Assembly (NCBI GenBank): GCA_030407315.1
Contig: JALQPE010000520.1
Coordinates: 1-64,000 of the forward strand
Direction of reading: 5' to 3'
Source: Asparagopsis taxiformis
Lineage: Eukaryota > Rhodophyta > Florideophyceae > Bonnemaisoniales > Bonnemaisoniaceae
Length of the DNA: 64,000 nucleotides
Both the position numbers and the translations under genes were made by a program. The notes beneath the pieces were generated by a model. It did no database searches and had not been told where the DNA came from. It saw only the letters and a program-made list of their open reading frames with translations. Positions 20,726 to 30,400 of this stretch are shown here, piece by piece. Numbering within the stretch: position 1 is the stretch's first letter; each line of letters starts with the position of its first letter.

Positions 20726-22807
20726 TCATTTGTGGTCGTCCGCTGTTGGTTTGTGAAGAGGGAGGCCGTCCGAGTATGGTTTGGGACTGGGGCTGGCGTT
20801 GGATTGCTTTGTTTGGTCAATGACCTGGTTGATGTATTGTGGCTGTGACAGGTGTATGCCTGTTTCTGTGTAAGAGACGGTCCAGCCGAGGTATTTTTGT
20901 GGTTTTCCTAGGTGTTTGACGGTGTAACGGGTTGACAGTTGCTTGTGTAGGTTGGATACTTGCCGGGGGCTTGATGCTACGACAAGGAAGTCATCACTGC
21001 TTACGGCTATGAGTGTGAATTCCGCAGGAGATTTTATTTTGAAGAAAAGGCAGGGGTCTTGTTCGCTTTTCTTGAATTCGTGCGTTTGCAGGAATTCCAT
21101 GACGCCTTTGGTGTAGTAATAACCTCCAGATGGGTTACCATAAAGGTTGCGTATGAGTATGCCAAATCTGCCTAGGTGAAGCATATTTCCATCGAATCTT
21201 GGGTATTGTCGGACGTATACGGGCTTTTCAAATTGGTATTTCTCGTGCAGGTATGCTGATTTCATGTCGAAGTGGGCGATGGTGTGTGGTCCAGCGGCTG
21301 CGATGGCGAATAGTAGGCGGATAGTGGTTTTGTCTGCCATCGGTGCCGCAGTATGCTCTGGATTGTAGTGAATGTTTGGTTTCATGAGGTCTCCTCGGAT
21401 TGCGCAGCGTGCTTTTCTTTCGATGATGTCGCCGGTGTTGTCGCGTTTGTATCTGTAAGTCATTGTGAGAGGGATAGTTTGGGTGTTCGGGGGTACCTCA
21501 GTGTCTGGTATCCATTTGATTGTGTCCTTGCTGTCGAGTTTGGCTAGCTCGATGTTGTGTGCCGTTGCCCATTCCGCGCTGTCAGGGTATCTCGTGGCCT
21601 GCTTGTGAGAGTGAGGGGCGGGTGTGGTGTCGTCTATGTCCGAAGGGTCGGCATGGGGGATATGTGACTTTTGGGCATATGTGAATGTTTTGACTCGGTC
21701 GTTCTCTGGGAAGTATGCATGAAAGTCCTCGGTGCGGACTCGGTGATACTGGCCGTTCGCGATGCTACGAGTTAGGACGTGTTTCGGTGATTCCGCATAC
21801 ATGTATCGTATTGGGAGGCCTTTTTGTTGCATTTTAGTTCCTGAGGGTCGGGCGGGTATAGAGCCTAGTTGGCCGAACGGTTGTAGTGTGGTAATGGATG
21901 GCGGGTGGCCATGCCAAAGGGTGTATGGGAGTTGACCGGTGGTGGCGTGCCGTGTAATGTTATATTTGAATACAGCGTCGCGAAGAGCGTCCTCCCAGTA
22001 TTCTGGAGGGAGCTGACTGTGGAAAAGTGAGGCGCAGGTGGCATTGACGAGTGTGGCGTTGATCCTCTCTGCGATGCCATTCTCTTGTGGGGAATACGGG
22101 ACGCTGAGGTTGTGTTGTATTCCTAGAGCCTTGTATAGTGAATTTGCATGCTGCGATATGTATTCTCGAGCATTATCCGTCGTGAATATTTGCGGTGAGA
22201 TGCCAATCTGATTTTGAATGTATTTTATGATGTCTCTGATTGTGTTGGGGATGTTCTGTCGATTGGGGAGGAATTCGACGATAGCGTGTCGGGATGCAGT
22301 GTCGACAAATGTGATGAAGTATGCATTGCCTTGGATGGATTTCGGTGAGATGGGACCACATATATCGGATGAGAGGGATATTCCGATTAGGTATGTGTGC
22401 GTGGTACGCTTGTGTGGTTTCGGTCTGAGTTTCCCATGGTGGCAACCGGAGCATGTTAGTTTTGGTGGGGTTTCTTTTAAGATGTCCGGTAAGGGGACGA
22501 GTTGTTGAATGGCCGTTTGCTGGAGCGTGCGTGGGTGTATGTGGTTGAAGATGAGGTGCCAGAAGTGGAACGCAGTCTCCTTTGGAGTGAGGCTGTGGGA
22601 TGTTGGTGGGTCAGCGTTCGGGAGTCGGGGTTGCACGGTTTGTGCTGTTGGTTGTAGCCCAACGCGGGTGGGAGTGTATGTTTTGGGTGTGTCTGCTCGT
22701 GTTTTCGTGATGCGCTGGTTGGACAGGGTTGGGCGCGGGATGGTTCTGGCTGACAGGGCTGTTGATAATTGGTAGGATCCGTTTTGGAAGGGTGCTGTTC
22801 CTATCAC
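20726..22807 (-). CDS. Copia pol: integrase and reverse transcriptase
   Basis: A 693-codon open frame with, in order: the GAG-pre-integrase zinc motif (HFWHLIFNHIH...CSGCHHGK); the integrase core with DICGPIS, FTTDNAREYIS and YSPQENGIAERINATL (D, D, E residues); and the RVT_2 reverse transcriptase with ARCAIRGDLMKP, AHFDMKSAYLH, DPCLFFK and the active-site strand VSSDDFLV, where the usual YVDD is SSDD. The domain order integrase before RT is diagnostic of Ty1/copia. The frame is long and mostly intact, so the insertion is fairly recent, although gag is stopped. The loss of the Y in the active-site box is notable. Confidence 0.85.
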   Translation of the reverse strand: MIGTAPFQNGSYQLSTALSARTIPRPTLSNQRITKTRADTPKTYTPTRVGLQPTAQTVQPRLPNADPPTSHSLTPKETAFHFWHLIFNHIHPRTLQQTAIQQLVPLPDILKETPPKLTCSGCHHGKLRPKPHKRTTHTYLIGISLSSDICGPISPKSIQGNAYFITFVDTASRHAIVEFLPNRQNIPNTIRDIIKYIQNQIGISPQIFTTDNAREYISQHANSLYKALGIQHNLSVPYSPQENGIAERINATLVNATCASLFHSQLPPEYWEDALRDAVFKYNITRHATTGQLPYTLWHGHPPSITTLQPFGQLGSIPARPSGTKMQQKGLPIRYMYAESPKHVLTRSIANGQYHRVRTEDFHAYFPENDRVKTFTYAQKSHIPHADPSDIDDTTPAPHSHKQATRYPDSAEWATAHNIELAKLDSKDTIKWIPDTEVPPNTQTIPLTMTYRYKRDNTGDIIERKARCAIRGDLMKPNIHYNPEHTAAPMADKTTIRLLFAIAAAGPHTIAHFDMKSAYLHEKYQFEKPVYVRQYPRFDGNMLHLGRFGILIRNLYGNPSGGYYYTKGVMEFLQTHEFKKSEQDPCLFFKIKSPAEFTLIAVSSDDFLVVASSPRQVSNLHKQLSTRYTVKHLGKPQKYLGWTVSYTETGIHLSQPQYINQVIDQTKQSNASPSPKPYSDGLPLHKPTADDHK

Positions 22808-22863
22808 ATGTGGTTTATTGGGTTTCGTGATGATGATGTATGCAGCCTTGGAGTCAAATGCGA

Positions 22864-23489
22864 CTAGTCCACATTGTTTGGCGATCGATCGGACGATAGA
22901 AGGCTTGTTGTGAGTGATGGGTTATACACTGCCGGTAGTTTAAGCTTGAATCCTTGATCAGTCTGAATATGAGCGGTTCCTCGGTGGGTGGAGTGGGTGT
23001 TAGCGTCGGTTGCTGTAATGGTTGGGATAGGGGAGGATAAGGGAGTCATGTTTTGGATGGGGTGGTTGAGGTGTGTGGGGTGGGCGCCAGAGCCGATGGT
23101 ATACTTACGTTCGTCCGAGGTGTTTTCTTCGGAGCTTTCGCTTGAGTATCTTCGACGAGCGTTGCCTATGGACTCGAGTATGTTGTCCGTGTTTGGTAGG
23201 GTGGGGCTCGCTGTGAATCGGGCGTGATGCTTCGGCTTTGATTCTTTGTCGGGTCGTCTTGAGTAAGGGCGTCCTCTGCGCGGGTTGGTAGACGGCGGTG
23301 TGCCATCGGTAAGTGAGCTGAGTAGAGAGCTGATTTTCATTATTTGGTCCATGTTGGATCTGTAGTTCCTTGTTGGCGGTATCTTGGTGTCCAGTTGCGT
23401 CGGAATGAGCCGCGATATGCTGGGCGCGCTCTGGGTTGTTGGCGGGGTGTTTTTGTGAATGTTTGCGCTGCTGCGTCTATTGCGCCGAT
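22864..23489 (-). pseudogene. Copia gag, 3' part (nucleocapsid region)
   Basis: Downstream of the nested insertion the gag frame resumes with IGAIDAAAQTFTKTPRQQP. It then moves into the adjacent frame with basic and proline-rich sequence (RRGRPYSRRPDKESKPKHHA) and a Ser/Glu stretch. No CCHC zinc knuckle is visible and no clear DSGAT protease motif was found before pol, so this part is probably degenerate. Confidence 0.5.
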
Positions 23490-23829
23490 GTCTTTGTAGT
23501 GCAATGGCTTGGTCGATTCGACAACGGGCAGCCTTGGCTGTAAGCCGAATCGGCGAGCCACCGCGAGGTGTTCGAGCCCTCCTGTCTCGGTAGTCAGGCT
23601 CGGGTCGAGTGTGGTAGAGCAAAGGCGAATCGCCTGCCTTAGTGTGGGTTGTAAGGCCACTCAGACGATCCGTCTAGAATCCTGTGGTCACATGGTGAGT
23701 CATGGTGGTGCACCAAAAGGATGGTGGTTCACCAACCCTAATAGGGAAGAAGGGAGAACACCAGGCACAAAAGGGATGAGTGCCTTGTATAAGAAGCAAA
23801 AAGGGAAGAAGAAGGGGGAGCCCTATAGG

Positions 23830-24266
23830 AAAGGGCGGGCGCTGGTACAGCGATGCATACAGCGATACGCTGGTACAGCGGGAGAGGGGCAGTGGCTCAA
23901 GAGCCGGGCACCAGGCACCCGAAGATACCTGATCGAAGGGCACGCGCACCACCGGTCACGCGTGGTATCGGGGAAAGGAAAGCTGATCCAGCAGAATTAC
24001 CAGTCAAAGACTGAATCAGAGAGTGACCAGGGTCGGCGCGGTCCGCGCTATAGCCAAAGACGAAGCAGGATTCCATTAGACTGCAAAACGATAGTTGGGA
24101 GCACATCAATAACCAAGTCCGATTGGTCGGCGGGGGGGTTGCTGAACCAGCACGACGGCCAGGACAGAAAGCTGATACAGCGGGGAATGAGTTCCAGAAG
24201 CCGGCCAGACACTATAGCCAAAGTCGAAGCAGGCTGTAATGAGACTGCGAAACGCAAGTTGGGAGT
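23830..24266. repeat. Degenerate tandem and hairpin repeats inside the TIR element
   Basis: Two copies of CTATAGCCAAAG(A/T)CGAAGCAGG ... TTGGGAG end near 24,100 and 24,265. A third, more diverged copy begins right of the chromovirus (35,300-35,345). Interspersed GCTGGTACAGC, GCTGATCCAGC, GCTGAACCAGC and GCTGATACAGC are imperfect palindromes. A block GGGCACCAGGC...GGGCACGCGCACCACCGG occurs at 23,908 and again at 35,153. Confidence 0.6.
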
Positions 24267-24925
24267 TGTGGAACAACGTTAGTTCTAGATAGCTGGTACG
24301 AGCTACGGACACGCTGTCCTTACGAAACGAAACGAGCAGTCCACCCGCTGGTGTTTGACTGTATTGTTAGAACGGTAGAAGGTAGAGTGGTTAGCGAGTA
24401 GACACGAGCGTCACGACGCAACAATCCACGCGAGGATTACGTTAGCAAACGAGGTGGTACGTCACCGGAGGCGCTCTCAACCAAGCCCGGAGGCACTACA
24501 CGCAATCAGCCTTACGTGCGGCGATGGGTAGGGAGTACGCAGCTCGACGGAGACGAAGCCTCGTTAGGCAGAACGTAAACGTAAAACGTAGAAGTCAGTC
24601 GTAGACTAGAGCCGTTGCTCGTTCGTTGTCTTGTCCCCTTTCCCTCCCGGCACGATGCCAATACCTATATAGCCACGATGGCATCGCTTTACAGTGTAAA
24701 CACTACTCGTAACGTCCCCGAATGGGAAAGGACCTTGTGGGTCACACGTAGGGACCCGTTGGTCCGTTGGCCGTTGCCAGTACGTTCGTTGCACACGTGT
24801 GCCGATTGCGCGCGCGCATGCGCCAGCAATGTTCGTGCATTGCTGTCGCCGGTCGTATCCGCCGAAATTCGAATTCCGCGGAAAACGTAAATATTGGCAA
24901 TTTCGGAATTGCCACGTATACTACA
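24267..24925 (-). repeat. Chromovirus 3' LTR
   Basis: 659 bp. It is almost identical to the 5' LTR from about 24,310 onward, but the outermost 45 bp (TGTGGAACAACGTTAGTTC...) differ at many places from the 5' LTR (TGTGGAACGATAGTTCG...). Few substitutions or indels are seen elsewhere (for example one A at 24,576 and A/G at 24,803). Confidence 0.9.
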
Positions 24926-24940
24926 CAGCCCCACCCCCAC
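24926..24940 (-). other. Polypurine tract of the intact chromovirus
   Basis: CAGCCCCACCCCCAC on the plus strand, directly next to the 3' LTR. The complementary GTGGGGGTGGGGCTG is the purine primer. Confidence 0.75.
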
Positions 24941-27427
24941 ACGTGGACGTCCCGGCCACGCGAGGCCCGTCAGGACGCGCCTGAGACACGGGGCCGTGGC
25001 GCCTTTTCGGGTACAACTGCGGACGTGGCAGTTGTCCCGAAAAATCTCGTTTAAACGTACGCGGCCCGGTTGGCTGATCGGTTCGCCACGGCGCCGGAGT
25101 GCGCGCGCGCGCTCCGACTCTTCGTAATCATCGCGGCCCGCCCGTTGGCGTCGTTCCGTAGTTAGTCGTAGGCCTCGTAGGCTTTTAGCATCGAGCTGCT
25201 TCGTAAACTTTCGTTTGTTTCTTTGCGTAATCGCATGGCTCCGTTGAGCTTCGTAATACGTGTTGGCAGGTCGTCTGCAGCGGGGGAGGGGTTAGCGTTA
25301 AGCCCCTCCCCACAATTTTTTTGTTGTGGCGTCTACCCCGTCGGGTGTCGTACGGCTTACGTAGCCCGTGCTTCGAGTTCGCGGCGATGCGTGCCCGTTG
25401 GCAAGTTCGTAACACACGCAATTATTCGGCAAAGCGGCGGCGCGTAGCGGCGGCTTTTCACTGCGAGTGGTACGTTAACCTCGATCTTAGAGCCCGTTGG
25501 CGTGCGTATCATTTAGTAACTAACTCAGGAATCGTTTCCGCCGTCGTTCCTCGTCCGGATAACCCCGTCGGGTGTCGAATTTCGTTGAGCATTCGAGCTC
25601 CTTAGCGCGTAGCACGTCGGTGCCAATTTTAATTTGCTCCGATGAGCTGGGCGAAAATTTCGTCGAACGTCAGACCGACGCGCGTGTGAGTCGGTTTGAC
25701 GTTCTACGCCGTGGCGTGTACGCAGTAATTCGTCGCAGTACGTTGCGGTTTCGTTGACGACGTGGTGGCCGGCGGGCTTGGCTTTTCGTATAGCCGTTGA
25801 CGTTATTAGCGCCGTCGCGCTTCGCGTTTGCCGCGGCTTCACGTTGGCCAGTGGCGTTATCATTTTGTAACTATCTCGGAATTCGTTTCCGCCGTCGTCC
25901 CTCGTGCGGATAACCCCGTCGGGTGTCGAATTCCGTTGAGCATTCGAGCTCTCTGGCACGTAGCACGTCGGTGCCAATTTAATTCGCTCCGGTGAACCGG
26001 ACGAAAATTCGCTAAGCGTCAGGCCGACTCGCGCGTGAGTTGGCTTGACGTTTCACGCCGTTGCGTGTACGCGGCAGTGCGTCGTGGCGCGTCGCGGCTC
26101 CGTAGACAACGTCTTTGCCGGCGGGCTTGGCTTTTCGTATAGCCGATAACACCGTTAGCGCCGTCGCGCTTCACGTTAGCCGGTGGCGCAATCGTTGCGA
26201 TAGTCCACTTCGCGTGGTGGCGCCGTCCGCCGCGGCGTCCGAGGAGCGTTTCGTTGGCTCATCCGTTATGTGGTGCGACGTGCACCTGGGCATACGTAAT
26301 GCTCGCCCTCTACGCCGTTGCGTAATTTCGTTCATTCGACTTGCGAACCCGACGGGGACGCGATTGACGAAGTCGTTTCGCATGCCCGCGGGCGTTTGAG
26401 GCTGTTACGTGAGCCAGTTTTTCGTCGGCTTGTTGCCTTCAGCTGTGCCGTTTACGTTGGCTACCAGCTTGTACGCCGTTGCGTATTCGTGTTTCGTTAC
26501 GTGCGTTCGACTAGCCGGCGGGCTTTTCGCTTTCGCGCGTCGTTCGTTATGCCCGCGTGGCAGGACACCGTTGTGTCGTTCCGGTGGTTGCCGTACGTGG
26601 CTACCGCGTTCGGCGTCGTGCCTCACGATGGCGATACGGTTCGCCGTCCGTCGTCGCGGCCTCGTTGGCTCGTCGTTCGCACGCTTTACTCGCGCGCTTC
26701 GTGCGCTGAGACCCGTTGGTCTAATTCGTCGGCAAACGTATAGCTTCGTTCCGCTTCGTGCGGGAAGTTTCGTAATGAGGCCGTTGCCATCTTCGTTGGG
26801 GACGCGTCCGTCCTACGTAGTTTCTCCGCCTTCCGGCGTCACGTTGCCGTTAGCTCGCGAGCTGTTGGCGTTGACCTCGTTGGTCGATGCGACTCGTTGT
26901 CAGCGGCTGTCCACGGGGGCGTACGATGGCTCACGTGACATGCCAAAATTACGAAATTTTCGGGGCACGCGTGTCCCGAGATTTGGCTAGATTAGCGCAC
27001 TGTAATCGGCCCGATTTTTCGTACCGTGCGTCCATGGCCCGCTGGCCCAAGTATAATTTTTCGCGCGAAAAATCTGACGTGTTGTCCGTCCGTGGCCCGT
27101 GGTGTCGTCACCTTTGCCCGTGGGACGGTCAACACTGTCGAGCCAGTCGTGGCTCTTCACATCGTGTGAATCGTCCGCGCGTGGACTCGTCGTCCAATCT
27201 TTCGTTGGCGCTCGTGCCTCCACCAGCGTATGGTGTCGAAAACGAAAAGAGCGACGGCTCTAGCACGCATCGCCCCCCCAACGCAAGGGTGGACGTCCCG
27301 GCCACTCGTTGTGCCTTCGCTTCTCGTTCGTGCGGCTCGTCGCCTTCGTTTGTTGCATCGTGCAACGTCGCGCACGCGTGCGCTTAACCCGACGCTCGCG
27401 TGCGTTTTCGGGGGCCGTCGTGGCCTT
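24941..27427 (-). other. Chromovirus 3' non-coding region
   Basis: About 2.5 kb between pol and the polypurine tract, with no ORF that belongs to a known family. It contains the two-unit 360 bp duplication (about 25,500-26,190) shared with the fragment at 8.7-10.5 kb. It lacks the 2.6 kb antisense-ORF segment present there; the junction equivalent is near 25,155. Confidence 0.75.
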
Positions 27428-30400
27428 TCACGTTGTTGCTCGTCGCACGCGTGCGAAGTATCGAGAGACGCTCTCTTCAGATACGTTCCGGCGGGGCTCC
27501 CACGTAGGGTTACGATACCCGACCCACTTCACGAGGAAGTCTAACGTTCCGTCATCGTTTACGCGATGGTTGAGTAGGTCGTCTACTACGTACGCCGGAC
27601 CATCGCGGTTCTTGTCGAGGTCTACCTCGGTGGCATCGTATGGCTCCGGCGGGGGCGCGTTCGCCGGCGTTGGCGCGTACGCAACGCGGTCCGAGTTGAC
27701 ACGTTCAACTACGTCTCCTCGTTGGATGACGAACGTTCTTACGTCGTTACGTAGTACGCGGAACGGTCCCAACGCGTGGTTGCCGAGCTTCGTGCCCTTC
27801 GTGGTCCCGTCCGTCGGGTCGATGAATACGTATTCTCCCGCGCAGATGTTTCGATTCGAGACACGGACTCGTTTGTCGAAATTTCGTTTATAACGTGCCT
27901 GCGCGGCCTTCAGCGTTCGATACGCGTTATCCATCGTTGTGGCGAGCTCACGCACGTAAGTGGCTCGCCCTCCCCCGTCGGGTAGTTCGCGGTTCGTTAC
28001 CGACGTGTGTAGCGCCAACGGTGGCGGTGGATTCGTGAGAATCAAATCGAAGGGCGTCGTGCCCGTGCTCGAATGCACATGCGTGTTGTACGCAAACGTT
28101 AACGCCGATGCGTATCGATCCCAGTCGTTCTGGTTTTCGTTCACGTAATTGCGCAGCATCGCCAGGATCGTCCTGTTGTAGCGCTCCACCTGCCCGTTCG
28201 TTTGGGGGTGGTACGTCGACGTAAAGACGTTCGTCACGCCGATTTCGTTGCAGACGCGCTGGAAAAACTTAGCAGCGAACTGCTTTCCGTTATCGCTTAT
28301 GAGCGTCCGTGGGGGTCCATACGAGAAGACCCACGCGTTGACGAACGCGCTCGCCACGTTGGCGGAATCGATATTTCGTAGAGGTACGACTCTAGTCAGC
28401 TTCGTGAAGCGGTCCGTTATAACGAGAATAAATCGGTTGCCACGCGTGGTCTTCGTCAGCGGACCTAGTATGTCGATACATAGGTCTCGCAGCGGCTCCG
28501 TGGCCGGGAATAAACGTAACGGGTTCGTCCGTTTGCGAAGCTTCACGCGGTTCTTCGCACATCCAACGCAGTTTCGTACCGTTGCGTGGATGTCGGCGGC
28601 CATCGCGGGCCAGTAGTACGTCCTCCGTAGGGTATAGTACATACGCGTTTGCCCGGGATGTCCAGCGAGGACGTGGTGGTGCGTTAACTCCAGCAGCCGC
28701 GGCCGTAACGAAGCCGGCACAACGATTTGCGTACGTTCCTCATCGTGAGGGTTCCGGCGTCGGAGTAGGCCATCGTGGCCTTCGAAGAATGCAGCGTCCT
28801 GCGTCTCGGACTGTCGTGTCAGTATCGTTTGACAGAACGCGTCCTCGCGTTGAGCTTCGATAAGCTCGTCCCTCGTAATGGGAAGCTGAACGTCAGCTGG
28901 TGGCACGCGTGCCGAATCGTCTTCAGCAGCGCGCTGTTCGTCGAGGAAATCCGGTTCCTCGTCAAGAACGTCATCGAGCGACGCGTCGCGGTTGAACTCG
29001 AGGCCATCGTGGCCAGCCGTCGTGGCTGATGTTCGTCCGTCACGAGTCTCGTTCGACGGGTCGCCGTGACCCCTGGCATTCGTTGCCTTTTTACGTACGG
29101 ACGTCGTTCGTCCTTGCCCATTTCGTGTGGGTTGTCGACGACTGCGAGTCGTCACGAGGACCGCGTCCCCGTACGATGGTACGTCATCGTCGACGGGTCG
29201 ACCGTCGTCATACGTAGATATCACACGTGATAAAGCGTCAGGTACCTGGTGCACGCGCCCAGGTCTGTACGTGACTTCGAAATCGAATTCGGCAACGCGT
29301 AGCCTCCATCGTAGTAGTCGTCCGGACGCGTCCGTTAACGTCATCAGCCAACGTAAGGCTTCGTGATCCGTACGTACGGTAAATCGTTGACCCTCTACGT
29401 AGGGTCGGAGCGACGTTATCGCCCAGACGACGGAGTAACACTCGCGCTCGGTCGCCGAGTAACCACGTTCGGTTTCGTTAAGGGTCTTCGACCAGTACCC
29501 AATCGGCACCCATTCGTTGGGCTTGTCTTCGTTCTGCTGCTGGAGCAACGTAGCCCCCAGCTGATACGCCGACGCGTCGGTATCGATCATGAACGGACGT
29601 CCCGCCTTCGGAAGGTGCAATACTGGTGGCGACACCAGTATTGTCTTCAACGTTTCGAACGCATTCGTTTGCGCGTCCGTTGGGTTCGTCCAATCGGGGG
29701 AAGCGTCCTTCTTCAACATCGTGTTGAGTGGCCGAGCGATCTCGGCATACGCCTTTACGAAACGGCGGTAAACGTTGGCCGCGCCCAAAAACGATCGACA
29801 TTGCGTCTTGTCGCGTGGGAACGTAGCCGTACGAAAGGCTTCCTTGTTCCGTGCTGCAACGTGCAGCTTCCCTGGGGTAATCACGTGCCCCAGGTAGTCA
29901 ACTCGTGGTTGAAAGAACGAGCACTTCGTGAGCTTTAACGTTACTCCCGCTGCGCGTAGCAGGGAAAGCACCTGGTCAACGTGACCCAGGTGAGACTCGA
30001 GGTCTTTCGAAAAGACGATTACGTCGTCCAAGTAGACCAGGCACGATTGCCAACGTACTCCGGAGAGGATGATGTCCAACGTCCGCTGAAACGTAGCGGG
30101 GGCATTTCGTAGCCCGAATGGCATTCGCACGTAGCGATACGTTCCCATGAAAGACGTAAACGTTGTCTTATCACGGTCCTCGGCGGAGACGGGCACTTGC
30201 CAGTAACCGGCGTTACAATCGAGTGTCGTGAAGATGGCGGCGTCGCCCAACGAATCGAGGCAATCTTCCATACGAGGAAGCGGGTACGAATCAGCGATCG
30301 TTTTCGCGTTCAAACGCCTGTAATCGACACAGAAACGTAAGGATCCGTCCTTCTTCGGCACCAACACGATTGGTGACGCCCATTCGCTGGACGCGGGTTC

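Noticed and set aside
23560..23680. tRNA-like sequence (GTGGTAGAGC and a TTCGAGCCC stretch)
   Set aside because: The arms do not form a cloverleaf with a 7-base anticodon loop and standard T-arm.
23509..24282. 257-codon plus-strand ORF through the TIR element
   Set aside because: It crosses tandem repeats and the copia junction, has no domain, and its composition follows the repeat.
24606..25127. ORFs inside the chromovirus LTRs (also at 13.4 and 34.8 kb)
   Set aside because: They recur only because the LTR recurs; overlapping frames on both strands, no domain.
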